A DNA stretch of 64,000 nucleotides. It comes from Antitrichia curtipendula. Its lineage: Eukaryota > Streptophyta > Bryopsida > Hypnales > Leucodontaceae. The stretch covers positions 5,394,001 to 5,458,000 of the forward strand of contig OX579642.1 in assembly GCA_951230915.1 (NCBI GenBank), given 5' to 3'. Shown piece after piece: positions 23,834 to 35,409 of this stretch (its first letter is position 1; every line of letters begins with the position of its first letter). Under the pieces are notes generated by a model. The model did not search any database. It was given only the letters and a program-made list of their open reading frames with translations, and was not told the DNA's origin. A program made the translations under genes and the position numbers.

Positions 23834-26261
23834 GTAAGATTTCTTACTACATTTTTTTGGATTTTCTATTTTTTTCTACAAGTGCTTGTTTCTTACTATC
23901 ATTTTGTATCTTCAGGTCCAATGAGCACTCCCATGTGAAGACGAGCATGGTGCACACACTATACCGTGTGAAGTCTGTCGGGTGCATGCCACTCGAGAGC
24001 CTCAAGTCTTGGCTCACTGAGGAGGAATACAGGAGGTGTGTAAACAGCCCCGACATCGAGAAGACATGGTATCATCTGACAACCGATGTCTTTGTTGCGT
24101 TCCTCTTCAGGGTAATAATCCTACTGACTCATTGTGTTAGTCAAATTTCTATATTTCATAACATTTCTTAATCATCCATGCTAATGCTACTCACTCATTT
24201 TCAATTGCAGCAAGAGATTGGAGAGGCCTCTGATGATGCGGCAAGAAGGTATTATGATGAGACACCTAAGGAGGTCAGGACCGACGCCGGCGTTACTACG
24301 GCCATGAGGGCTGCAGCAAGGATCAAGCATCAATCGTTCAAGGGCCAATTCTTCAAGTATCTTTCGATTGCCAACCCGAAGTTCGGTGACAAATTCCTTG
24401 AAGAGGTTGGTTTTTCTCTTTAGACTCCTTTGCGGGACCTTCTTGTTAATTGATTGTAATGTATTAACATCCCTGTGAGTGTTTTAATCTCCCCCCTTCA
24501 GAGGTAAAACGTGCAAACGGATTCTAGCGGCATGAAAAGTAATTTCTAAGGGATGAAATCAAACGTAGTGTTCTTTGGCCTTCCAAGCAATGGACACTTT
24601 TTGTATTTATTTTGATATAGTCTAAGTAATTTGAAACATGCTAATGGTTAAAGAATTAAAACTTCTATGGTTAATTGAATGCAATCAAATTTCTATCTAA
24701 ACCAGAATCTATTCTAAGTTACTAATCTAATTTTAGGGATTTCTGAATTCTAACTAGCTATTTGGGTTTCTAATTGTTAATTTTGATTTTAAAAATCTAA
24801 TCTAAAGAGTGAAGAGAGAAGTCAAATGAATTTTGAAAATCATACCTCGGTATCTGTGGGTGCAAGATTATGGGCCCTTGGTAATCGGGCGAACACCGAC
24901 CAGGTTCTATGCCTTTATCCACCTTTTAAATATATGGGGGTGTTGTAAGCGCGGTCCACTGTGCCTTCCAAGCAATGGATCTTTTTGTGCTAACGTTTTC
25001 TAAGTGTCGTGGATGGCAGCGAATACTACTAGAAATGCATGGGTGGCTAACAAGCTGACTGCAATGATCAAAGGTGATAGAAAATTCTAACTTTTAAGTT
25101 TTAACTAACTACCCTCTGTCTGGGGTTGGTTGGATAGTTGGCGTCATTTCTAACGTCCTTAACTACGTGAAAGGGGAGCCCCCGCGTTCCTTCTACGAAC
25201 CTCTAAGACTACTTTGCTTGGAAGTTCCAATTCTACAAGCCAATCCTGAGCTTGGTTTTTACTCAAATCTCTAACCTCTAAATGTAACTATGGATTTTTA
25301 CTCTTGGATTTGACTCCTAAATTAATCCTAGATTTTTACTCCTAAACTAACTCTAGCTTTTTATTCCTAAATTTTACTTCACCTACCACGGATTACTATT
25401 CACGGAAAGAGGGTTTAAGGTTAAGGGAAGAATCAAAAATTAACTGGGAACACACACCCAAGATTAAATAAAAAACTCACACCTTCGCTGCCGGTATCGG
25501 AGAGAAGTTCGTCCCCGTTCGTATGCACATTCTTGTGCTCCATGGTGGTCCTTGATTTCGGTTGAATTTCTTCGAGCTCACCCCTTATTTTTGGGGAAAA
25601 TTATGACCCCGTGCGATCTAGACCTTTCTCCTTCCCTTCCTCCTTCTTTCTCCTTCCCTTCTTCCTCTTTTTCTTTCCCTTCTTCTTCTTTCTTCCCTAA
25701 CACTATTCTACCTAAGTCTTTAAGAATGTCTTACAACTATAGACTCTAACTTCGAGGAGGGTTAATGTCCCTCCTACCCTCTTACACGACCTTGCTTTTG
25801 TGTCATTCTAATCCGCCTTCTAATGGTCGCTTGCAAATTCTTGAGATTTCCTCCCCTAAGTCTACTTACAGTACTTAGCCACGCCTAGGTCACTATTTAT
25901 CGTCTCTCCCACCTCCTATCGTATTTCATCCTACTTCCCTCTAATCCTCTTCCATTCTCGTTGGGTTCAATTTGGTGTAGAGAGAGATGGTCCGTGAATA
26001 TTGTGTGCAGGTTTTTTTAAGGCAAATCAACGTATGACTCCCTTTCTCCCCCTTTCCTTTTTTTTCCTCTCTCTCTTGGTATTTTGCGTTAGATTCTTTG
26101 TTTTGTCTAAGTCAAGCCTTGATCCTTAGTTTCTAGATTTTTAAACCAACCTTCTAAACACAAAAAAATGATGGAGAGACCCCGATTCCCCAAAGACCCC
26201 GACTCCCCAAACTTCCTGGACTCCCTGGACCTCCGGGACTCTGCGACTAGTGACTCCCCGA

Positions 26262-26475
26262 CCTGCGACCTGGCTGACCCCCGACTTGTGACCTGGCTGA
26301 CCCCCTCTTGCAACCTGGCTGACTCGCTCAAGCTGAACTTACTGGATTGTAACTTGCTCAGCTAAATTTAACTGGACTGACTTGCTCAAGCTAAACTTAA
26401 CTGGACTGTAACTTAATCAAGTTGAACTTAACTGGACTGTAACTTAATCAAGCTGAACCTAACGGGACTCTATAA
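26262..26475. repeat. Degenerate tandem repeats of about 20 and 35 bp
   Basis: A GACCTGGCTGACCCC-type unit (three copies from about 26,265) passes into four to five copies of a CTGAACTTAACTGGACTGTAA-type unit up to about 26,475. Copies diverge gradually, as in an expanding and decaying minisatellite. Confidence 0.7.
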
Positions 26476-28084
26476 CTGATTTTAAGCTAAAACTCAACTG
26501 GCCCCAACCCACTTTTAACAGAACTAAGGGGGGGGGGTGGTTGGGTTTTTTTTTCTCTCTTTTCTTCTCCAAATTAGAGTCCTGGGTTTGGGGTGTGGAA
26601 ATAACTAGGGGGAGTATTCCGCTGGTTGAGGGGGACTCTAAGGTTCTCACTACGGCTCTTGTCCTTAATATTTTTTGGATGCTAAACTTTGGTATTTTCC
26701 AAACACGTTTTGGAAACTAAACTTTGGAGTTGGGAATAGGAGGAGCTCAAAGCTTTATGGTCTTGGTGGCTTTAACACCAATTCTAGGACTTCCTAAGGA
26801 CCCTAGGTTCAAAGCTCCCTTGTTGATTACTATTTTAACACACGATCTAGGACTCCTCGATACTGACAGGTTCAAAGCTTCGCCGTCTCTTAGGGGTCCC
26901 ACACTCCCACTCCCACACACAATCTAGGACTTCTGACACTGACAAGTTCAAACACAAATCTAGACCAAATACTATAATGGGTATGTTACAATCCTATTTT
27001 GGTTCTACACTCTTTTTATGGCTTTTTATATATTTTTCTTAACTTTAAATTGCAAATTTCCAAAAAAATAATTCTACAAGTCCCAAGTAACAAATTGGAA
27101 GCTTACAGTATCGAAGACATCAACAGTTACGTCGTCGCAATACACAAACATGATTGTCTCCTCGTAGTTCTCCATTGCCTTTCATGAGTCACATCATTTA
27201 GTTAAATTTGAGTCAATTGTTGTTGAGTTGTAGTTCTAAATCCTATTTAAAAGTCAAGTTTTGTTAGTTTTGGCAATTGAAAATAATCCTTTGGTTTTAG
27301 AAATTTAAATTAAATGATAAATTTAATTCAATTTTCCTAAGTTTTCAATGAATAGTAGGTTTATTCGATTGCCAATTGTTTAATAGTTATTTTATTAAAT
27401 ATTCCAAGATATTAGTTGTTGTTTGTTTGTATCTATTTGGCTTATTAGGCCTAATAAGACAAAATCCCAACAACAAAACAACCAACTAATTTGTCTTTGG
27501 AATCCTAATTAATAATTAAAACCAACCGTATGAATAGTAACCTAATAGAATAAGCTAAAATAATCAAAACAAATCTATCGATGAATAGTAAAAGGAATTT
27601 TGCAATCCAAATAATCGAACTTCAATAGTAAGATGCTAACGAAAAGAATAGAATAATCAAAACAATCCAAAATTCAATAGTAAGATACTAACCTTTTATT
27701 CTTCGTCTCTCCTCGCTAATCTTCTTATGATCTCTCCTTTCTTCTCCTCCTTATTTTGTTGTTGTTGTTTGACAAGCTATGGTGTTAGAGGGAATTGTGA
27801 ATTTGATGAGAATTCTTGGTGTTCAATTTCTTCCCATAAACTCAAAATTTTGGTGTGCGTGGTGAGCAACGGCCTTGGCTTATGAAATTTTGAGTTGTGA
27901 ATGAATGATTTTGGAGATAATTTGGACTTTGCAGACTCCTGGACTTCCCTTTCTTTCCAACCGGACCTCTGTGACCACCCCTTGCAAACTTCCTGGACTC
28001 AACGAACTGCTGCGACCTCCCGAACTCCCACTGCGTCGACACGTGGCCCCGTGATTGGGCAATCCCACCCCCACCCCCCGGTTA

Positions 28085-28312
28085 CCACCTGCTCCCCGTC
28101 GTCTTGGTCCTCCCGTCTTCTGATCTCCGTCATTCCGATCGGCTCACCACCTGCTCCCCGTCGTCTTGGTCCTCCCGTCTTCTGATCTCCGTCATTCCGA
28201 TCGGCTCACCACCTGCTCCCCGTCGTCTTGGTCCTCCCGTCTTCTGATCTCCGTCATTCCAATCGGCTCACCACCTGCTCCCCGTCGTCTTGGTCTTCTC
28301 GTCTTCTGGGCT
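28085..28312. repeat. 62-bp tandem repeat, nearly four identical copies
   Basis: CCACCTGCTCCCCGTCG recurs at 28085, 28147, 28209 and 28271, exactly 62 bases apart, with about one mismatch between the first three copies. Related but shuffled CGTCTTCTGGTC pieces continue to about 28,400. The near identity indicates recent expansion compared with the decayed repeats around it. Confidence 0.85.
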
Positions 28313-28754
28313 TCTCGCTTCTGATCTCCGTCGTCTGGTCCTCGTCTTCTGATCTCTGTCGTCTCTGGTTCTCGTCTTCTGGTCTTCTCGGCTTCTGGCC
28401 TTGTTGCTTCTATGAACTGGATTTCTGTTTTTTGGCTAAAGACTAAATTTCTGGCTTTAAGGACTCAAGCAATTTTGGGAAAAAATACCACTAGAATAGG
28501 ACTAAGAAATAAAGGAAGTTAATTCTCATGCGTTGCAAAAGAATAAGGAAGAAACAAGATAAATTAATTGGTTGTGAGATTTAAAGATAAGCGAAATCTA
28601 GCGAATTCAATGGAAACGAAACAACAAGTATCCAATGTTGAAGCAAAAGACCTCCACCACGTATACCAACCGGAAGAGAATTAAATCAATGGTTTTGGAC
28701 TTTAAATAAGTTCTAAAAGAATCTTATTCCAGAAATTCTTAATTTGGCAAGTCA

Positions 28755-29025
28755 AAGCTCCGTCGTGCAAGGACAACCCCAGGATTTAACGGTCTCTTTA
28801 AAGGTAAAATTAAAAAGACAAAGCTTCGCCGTGCGGGAACAATCCCAGGTTTAAACGGAGCTTCTAGAACAAGTTTAAGTACTTTGAAAGTTAGATGCTA
28901 AAGGAGGTACACATGACAGTGTTTAACCGAACATTAGAATAAAATCTTCTAAAATTTCAAATAAAGTTAATCAATTAACTGCTAAAGGAGGTACACATGA
29001 AAGTGTTTAACCGAACATTAGCAAT
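28755..29025. repeat. Two pairs of short direct repeats
   Basis: An AAGCTCCGTCGTGCAAGGAC-like block at 28755 recurs in variant form at 28821. A block starting GCTAAAGGAGGTACACATGA at 28897 recurs at 28981 (about 40 bases, one mismatch in the first part). The spacings are 66 and 84 bases. No coding signal is seen. Confidence 0.65.
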
Positions 29026-32000
29026 TAAACCTCAAATTCCGTTATACAACAAACTTTGAGTAGGAAATTAGTCTAAAACACTTTTGGCAAAGTCAAGCCT
29101 CGCCGCTTTAAGTATTTTAGTACCAAATGCGTTCACGTGCTACAATGGATTAGTATTCAAGTAATCTTAAGCAAAGAATCAAAGTTTTGGGGCTTACAAC
29201 CTCCAAATTCAAAAAAAAAGCAATATGTTTTGAAGGGACCCTCTAGTCCTTCAAAACACAAGGGAAATAGCGAGAAATGCAAAGAAATAGAAGGGAATAG
29301 CCAATTTTTGGCTTAAAAGTGCTCCAACAACGTGTTGGTAGCACAACAGAGCAACAACAAGGAAATGAAAATGAAGACTAGTCTGACAACGTGTCAGTAT
29401 CAAGAAAAATGAGGATGAGGGTTACCGACAACCTTGAGGGGAGGCCTTTTATACTCGAGCCAAGCCCTCCCCGGTAAGTTGTCGGTTAAAAAACGTTTAA
29501 CTAACTACCTAATTAAATTCTAAACTACTACGAGATATTTTGCATTTAATCTTTGTTTAATGGGAAGGAAGGTTCTCAAGCAAGTTCCTTGGAGGTTCTA
29601 ATTAGCCTTGGAATCTTGCCTAAATCAAATCCTTGATTTTCCCCAAAGATTTTATGAAAATAACCCTAACTAACCTAGATATTTTGCAATTTAATCCTAG
29701 GTCAATTCCAAATATTCTTAGTTTAATCTAAATTGGCTTTTAAAGGAAAGATTTGACATCTTAACTAAATCCAATCTTCAATTTTCACCAAGATATTTTG
29801 TTAATTAACCTCGAATTACTGCTAATTACTCTAAAAAAATCAAACTAAGAGCTGGCCCTGTCTATCTTTTAGGAAAAAACTCCAAATTGAAAACTGATTG
29901 TGCCATCGCGTTTAGAAGACCCCAATTAGTCGAAGGGACCCCTAAACCCCTCCTTCCAAGCTGTAAATATTCGTAAAAACCACTAACAGTAATTCTAGAG
30001 AAAAGTCAAAATCCCAACTAATGGAATTTGAGTTTCCCGAGAAAACTAACTGGATAGGGTTGCTTGGAAGGTTTGTGAGAGTAAGAAAACATTCCTTGTT
30101 TGCGACATTCGGACACCGCTAGCTCCTGGCTCGCCGGTCAACCCACCGTCGTGTTGTAAATTCTTGTTAAATTTGATGTTGTTGCCGATTCGAGTACTTT
30201 TGACTATCAAAAAGTCTTCAAACTTGACATGTCGCTTATCTAATACATAAAACTCTAATCTAATTTTTAGTGAGATTTTACCGCACTCTGGATAATTTCT
30301 AGGAAATTACCATCAGTTTCAAAGGCGGTTGACTTCCCATGGAGTCATCGTGGAGTTTTGTAAAATCCCGAAACTTTTGGGCAATCTTTTGGGAAGTGTT
30401 CAAAGGCCAAAGGCAAAACCAAACCTCCAATAAGGATGCTAAGTTTAGCAATTCCTTAATAATTTCCGCCCGGGGGAAAATTATTCTAGTACCGGGGTTG
30501 TTGTGGATGATTAGCTCCGCTGTTGATCTTGGCATGCTTTTACCCTAAAATCACCTTTCTATAAGCTCCAATCACCTCGCCCTTCTTCTACTTTGCATTC
30601 TGATTCATTTCCTTCAACATTTATAGGTCTTCATGTAACTAGTCCATATTCTATATGAATTGGATCGAGATACTTCTAAACCTTGATATAGACTCTTGCA
30701 CTTTAGCCAGGATGTCACATGTACTCACATGTCAAGAGTTACATGGACAAGACACTAGGACTGGCTAACTCTCACATCTTCACATTTCTCTTAACACGTT
30801 AATATGGACTCTAAGACACTGAACTAAGACATAAACATAGAAAAGCAGAGTATTTTGTGCTTTCCATGAATTTAGGAAGGTTCCTCACTAATCTAGTAGG
30901 GACTTCTACCAAACTCCTCTCAACTACTAATTCATGCTATTTTGCATGAATTAACACCAAAAAATAACAGTAAATTGTAAAAAATAAATCCAGAGCTTCA
31001 AGTGCTAACTTGAGGGCTCACAATCCTCTATACTTGTTGCAGATCACGAAGCACTAGAGCAATAATGAGAAGCCAGAGATGTCTCTAGAGAAGCTTTAGC
31101 TCATTGCAACGACTTGTGCAGGTCCGGAGTTCAAAGTTAGGTGGCTTCAGAATTGGAATTCAAGCATCCACTCCCGTGAGGCATTGCACTTCCCTCCTAG
31201 GGGATTCACTGAAAAGGACTTCGAAGGTTGGCTAAACAAGGCCTCATTTTGGACAGGGGTGAGTAATCAAGATCTATAGTGATCAAATACTTGAATTCAT
31301 TATCAACTGTGATATTTGTTGACTCTATAAATTTAGAGTTAGTGTTTGTTGTACTCTTCATTTACTTCATTTCATATTTATATATGGCAGTGATGAAGTT
31401 GACATTATTCACCTAAACCCTGGCCATTGAGCTTTTCAATGTGTTTCATTTTTTTCATCTCCTACAGCTTGAGGACGATGCTGTTGATCTATTCTCGAAG
31501 AGCGTCAAGGACGATGGCTTGGCGATAAACATGGATGTCGCTCAGAAGCCAAGGTCCATCTCTCAGTACATCCAAGCTTGGCATAATCAGATTTGGGAAC
31601 ATGGATTTGTTGGCTTCTTTAAGGGCAAGGAGTCCTACACAAAGACGAAGGCATTCGTGCACCAGAAGCAAACAGACCTTGCTGTGAAGCGAGCCGTGTA
31701 TAGGTATGAACTCAATTCATAATTGGTTTATGTTTTTAGCATTTCATTGATATAGATGATTGTAGCATAATAATTTATTCTTTGTCTTCCTTCATTAGGT
31801 ACTTCAAGAGGGAGCTCCTCCCACTTGGTGCAATTGAAGAGCCCCGCCTTCCCCAATACTTGACCGCATGGACAGACAAGAAATCCGTTCTTTGCATGTA
31901 CAATGCTTGGCATACTTGCTTTTGGTCCATTGCACATCTCAGGGCATGTTGCTGGTACATTGAATGCGGGAAGTCCTTCTGCCAGTTGAAGAAGAGGACG

Positions 32001-32666
32001 CAAAGAAGGCTTCTGATGAAGCTGACAATGTTGCTCCCGACCAAGGTGATGTGCAAGAGGTGGACATCTCTACGCTTCCCGAGAAGGAGAGGAACAAGAT
32101 TCTCAACCAGAGGACCAGGGATGCGGAAAAGGCCAAGGCTAAGGCTGATAGGGAGGCCCAGAAGGTCAGGGACAAGGCAGAAAGGGATGCACAAAGGAAT
32201 GCACCAAGGGATGCCAAGAAAATTGGGCGATCAGGGAAGTCAAAGGCAGGTGATGCTTCTACTCCAGCACTTGTGTTCCCAGAGGCTTCCACTGGATCCA
32301 TGTCACAGAACCCTCGCAAGTGGGATTCCTCCTTTGTTGAGCTCTCAGCTTCAAGATTGCAGCAGTGTACATCACCTGCCTTCCAGGATTGCTTGGGGGG
32401 ACTTTGCATTTGGATGAGCTTTTCTTCTCATCATCTCTAGATGCCGTTGTATCTTATTATAAGCAGCACAATGCCTTCCCAAAGGAATGGATGGAATTGC
32501 AAGCCTTTCTTGAGAAGGTATTCCTCATCTCTTATTTTCCATTGCTTTATGATGTCATTGTGGTAGTATTGAAGTGAGTGTCATTCTAAATTTTCTTTGT
32601 CATGTGCAGCACAAATCTGACAAGGCGCAAGCCTTGAGAGGTGTTCAAGCCGCTGCCGGCCTTCTC

Positions 32667-33630
32667 GATCTTATGGTGGTGGACATTCCTGAAGGTCTTC
32701 CGATTCCAACGGTGACCTCTCATGGCTCATCCATTCCGGAGTGGAACAAGCTTCCAGATCGATTTGTGGAGACGGTTTTCGAGAGTGCTTGTGAATTGGT
32801 TCACGACAACGGGGTGCTCTACTGTTTCATCCACATGATCTTCAGATGAGGACTGATATTCGAGGCTGCCTGAGGCCTTACCACTTCTCACTCTTCAAGG
32901 AATTCATGGGAGTTAATCGCTTACCTCTGACTAGTGCCAGGACCGCTTCAAAGACTGTGAGTGAATCATGCATTTTCAATTTATTCTTGTCATTGGCACT
33001 TCACCCATTAACCTCTCTTTTACTAATTCCATATGTTGTTTCATTTATTTGTAGACTTTGAGATTCTGCATTCAACTTTTTGTGAGGAGCTTCCCCGGGG
33101 TACCAGCCTCCACCTTCTCCATTACGCCTGTGCCAGAGCTCGTATCTATCGGTATCAACGTCGCTGCTGATGATGTCCTCTTCAACTTGGTGACAAAGGA
33201 CACACAGCTGATGAGAGGCACTACTCCTTGGAGAGGAGGTAGGAAAAAGGACCCTATACTTCTTCAGACGCTGATTGAGTCTACCACGCAGTTTGGTGAC
33301 ATAGTGCTTGATTGCACTGCGTCCACTGGTAAGAGCTTCCTGCTGAATCTCTTTATCAAGGTGTTATGATTTCTTGTTCATTCACATTTCTTTACTTATT
33401 CTTGGATTTAATACAGGAGCTTTTGTCCACGCTTGTCGAAAGGTTGGTCGGCATTTCGTGGTCATGGAGGTGGATCAGCTGATCTTCAAGGCCATTCTGG
33501 AGCCCCTCGTCGTGGTCTCTGTCCCTGAGATCTCCAAGAAGCAACGTCTTGATGCTGGAGAGGCCTCTGAGGTCTTAGTGGATGAAGAGATTGCAAAGTC
33601 GACCATTGTTGCATGCCATAGATTCTGTAA
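32667..33630 (+). other. Beta-class amino-methyltransferase-like core
   Basis: A motif IV-like segment (DLMVVDIPEG, 32667-32696) precedes a recognition-like region. X (RKKDPILLQTLIES) and the SAM-binding motif I (GDIVLDCTASTG, 33295 onwards, split by an intron inside the Gly codon) follow, with the acidic residue of motif II in FVVMEVD. This circular order is that of beta-class enzymes. The usual DPPY/F catalytic tetrapeptide is DIPE here, and the FxGxG loop is CTASTG, so catalysis is doubtful while SAM-like binding is possible. Confidence 0.55.
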
Positions 33631-34379
33631 GTAAGTTTTTATCATGCTTTGAATATGGAGCTTTAAGTAAGTTTGTATTGCTACGCATTTATTTTACTCT
33701 TTCCTATACTAATCCCTTCATTGACTTCTTGTATGTTCAGCTCAAGCTTGAGGAGTCCAACTCCTACTTTCGCCTTGCAATCAGGATTGCTTCATAGCCC
33801 TGAGAAGTCTTTTTCCCTACCTGTCTATGCTAATGCAATGGCACGTGCTTCTCTCAAAAGTGGACCCACTTTTGCACCTCAACCTAGACTTGGAGTAGAT
33901 CGCAGGGTCCTAAAGTATCTTGACATAGATGTTGCTGTTGATACTTTGTTTCCATCAGATTGTTCAGATTCAGAATCCAGTTGTAGATCTGGTGATATCT
34001 ATGGAGACTGTAGTAGTGATAGTATGTCTTCTTAGACTTTTTGCAGTTCCACTGCCTACAAGATTGCTACCTTTTGTATTTCCATTCATGTTTTGCAATG
34101 AGACTAAAAGGGCCACTGCCTTTGATTTCTATGGTCTTGTCTTTGTTATAAAGACTACACATTTTCTTGACTGCAATTCTTCTGCTACATTTATTTGTTT
34201 TATACCGCGTTACCCTAAACCATTGCGTGGCCAGAACTTGTGGAATAGCATGTCATTTCTTATATTACTAAGTAATGTTGCTGGCATAAATTTATCCTTT
34301 TCTTATCACAGTTTATGTGGACCTCCTCTACAAAAATTGGTATTTTCTTCCGCTTTAGTGTTCTAGATCGTCATTCCTC

Positions 34380-34504
34380 ATCCACGGTTGTAGGTTCACT
34401 TTCCTACTACTCCCCTTCAGAACCTATTTTCATTACCACGGTAATAGATGCTACCTCCAATATTTTGTAGAAGTGCATACAATTATTACCCACGGTCATA
34501 GGTC
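34380..34504 (+). repeat. Subterminal repeats at the right end of the giant element
   Basis: Three related blocks, CCACGGTTGTAGGTT, CCACGGTAATAGATG and CCCACGGTCATAGGTC, lie at about 34,382, 34,436 and 34,490, spaced 54 bases. The last is the inner inverted-repeat motif that also occurs at 14,072. Repeated subterminal motifs are often transposase-binding sites. Confidence 0.55.
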
Positions 34505-34576
34505 TGCCTCTTTAGGTTTGTCAAAATTTCAAAACAATTAAAAGATGAAATCCCTGCTCCCCGCTCATGTACTAGC
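34488..34576 (-). repeat. Right terminal inverted repeat of the giant element
   Basis: Read on the minus strand, it begins GCTAGTACATGAGCGGGGAG, continues with CAGGGATTT, and contains GACCTATGACCGTGGGT 72 bases from the tip. The match to the left end is described under the whole element. Confidence 0.7.
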
Positions 34577-35409
34577 TTTTCCCCATTGTCCATCACCATA
34601 CAATTCTTACACATCTTGACAATTTTATTGGACATTGTCTATATTTTATGTTATTAACACTTGTACAAAAAGTGCACGCCTCTTTTGGTGTCAAATGTCA
34701 TGGTAGATAGTGGAACACTCATGGGTGCAAGAAATATGTTGGTTGAAAAGAATAGAAGAATTTGTCAATAAGTTTTAGTGTCACTCTAAAGTGTCATATA
34801 GAAAATGATGTAGGAACTTGAATGAATCAACTTTTATCATGTGTTGATTTATTGACAAATGGCAAAACCACAATTGACTAAAAACAAAATCATAGGATAA
34901 TTGACTACATTGCATTTAAACTACAATCTACTAAAACAAAAGGTGAAGGACGGTCTGAGAATTGTTGAGGGAGAGAAGAAGGTGCCAAATTTAACTTACT
35001 ATCTAATCTACCTATATAAAAAATTGAGCTTACATTGCCAATAGACAATCAACCTCATAAGCATAATGTTCTTGCCTACTTGCTCTTTGCCTTCTCTTCC
35101 AAGAACTGGAACTATAAAAATTTGAAACTATATATTTTTGAAGTTAAGAGATGTCAATCATGCACTAATACTAATGGAAATTGAGGGGATCTTTGCAATT
35201 TGAACTCTGTAATTTCATACAGATTTCACTCGACCAAGTAATTTGTATCATTACAATGTAACAAGTGTAACAATCATGAAATTAAACATTATGAATACAA
35301 GAGTAATGCGTACTTGTGATTCAAATTCTCTTGTCTACCGCACTAATATGTCTAATCTAAAAGTGTACAACTCATTATAATGATGACTTTCCATTTATTT
35401 ATTTTTGTA
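34577..35409. other. AT-rich stretch without recognised gene
   Basis: No exon chain, RNA gene or clear transposon terminus is visible in these 830 bases. Confidence 0.45.

Larger units (their letters stand above)
24406..31042. other. 6.6-kb phase-0 intron filled with repeats
   Basis: All other introns of the gene are well under 500 bases, while this one spans 6,637. It contains pyrimidine-rich tracts, at least four families of local tandem repeats (see separate entries), and paired segments such as GCCTTCCAAGCAATGGA at about 24,578 and 24,962. I find no transposase, reverse transcriptase or clear long terminal repeats, so if it is an insertion it is non-autonomous. The flanking exons keep phase, so splicing may still be possible. 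Confidence 0.5.
22769..34035 (+). pseudogene. ParB-like plus beta-class methyltransferase-like protein gene, disrupted
   Basis: Exons with consistent phases are 22769-22828, 23196-23833, 23916-24111, 24211-24405, 31043-31258, 31468-31703, 31799-32517, 32610-32956, 33055-33328, 33417-33630 and 33741-34035 (TAG stop). The 5' end may lie further upstream. The second exon carries a ParB/sulfiredoxin-like segment with a DGNHCFKAW box. A long Lys/Glu/Ala-rich linker (EAQKVRDKAERDAQ) follows in exon 31799-32517. The last third has the order DLMVVDIPEG, then RKKDPILLQTLIES, GDIVLDCTASTG and GRHFVVMEVD, matching motifs IV, X and I-II of beta-class N4/N6 amino-methyltransferases, although motif IV lacks the usual PPY/F. 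The C-terminal 98 residues are Ser-rich. Damage: TAG at 31055-31057 and 31097-31099, frameshifts near 31,970, 32,350 and 32,830, and a 6.6-kb intron. DNA modification is only an inference. Confidence 0.6.
13924..34576. mobile_element. Putative 20.65-kb Mutator-like transposon carrying a ParB/methyltransferase-like gene
   Basis: The left terminus GCTAGTACGTGAGC (13924) is matched by the inverted right terminus GCTAGTACATGAGC (ending 34576). GAGCGGGGAGCAGGGATT follows on both sides, duplicated in part on the left. Further in, GACCTATGACCGTGGGT is repeated perfectly in inverse orientation at 14072-14088 and 34488-34504. Between the ends lie a Mutator-like transposase gene on the minus strand (14,940-18,635) and, divergent from it, a long plus-strand gene ending at 34035. 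Both genes therefore end close to the termini, as in a compact two-gene transposon, except for a 6.6-kb intron and a repeat-rich 21-22.7 kb segment that look like later insertions. I could not find a convincing target-site duplication. The alternative is two unrelated repeats flanking by chance, but the nested inner match makes that unlikely. Confidence 0.7.

Noticed and set aside
24406..31042. LTR retrotransposon inside the large intron
   Set aside because: I found no paired long terminal repeats, primer-binding site or polyprotein frames.
31043..31099. TAG reassigned to glutamine
   Set aside because: The methyltransferase-like gene appears to end at TAG, the same frames carry frameshifts, and plants use the standard code; decay of methylated CAG explains the pattern better.
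31782..32417. 211-codon ORF as a single protein
   Set aside because: Only its first 60 codons follow the gene's frame; the Arg-rich remainder is an out-of-frame reading of the Lys/Glu/Ala linker.
33929..34366. 145-codon plus-strand ORF overlapping the gene end
   Set aside because: It lies in a different frame from the phase-consistent last exon and continues into the 3' region with hydrophobic, low-information sequence.
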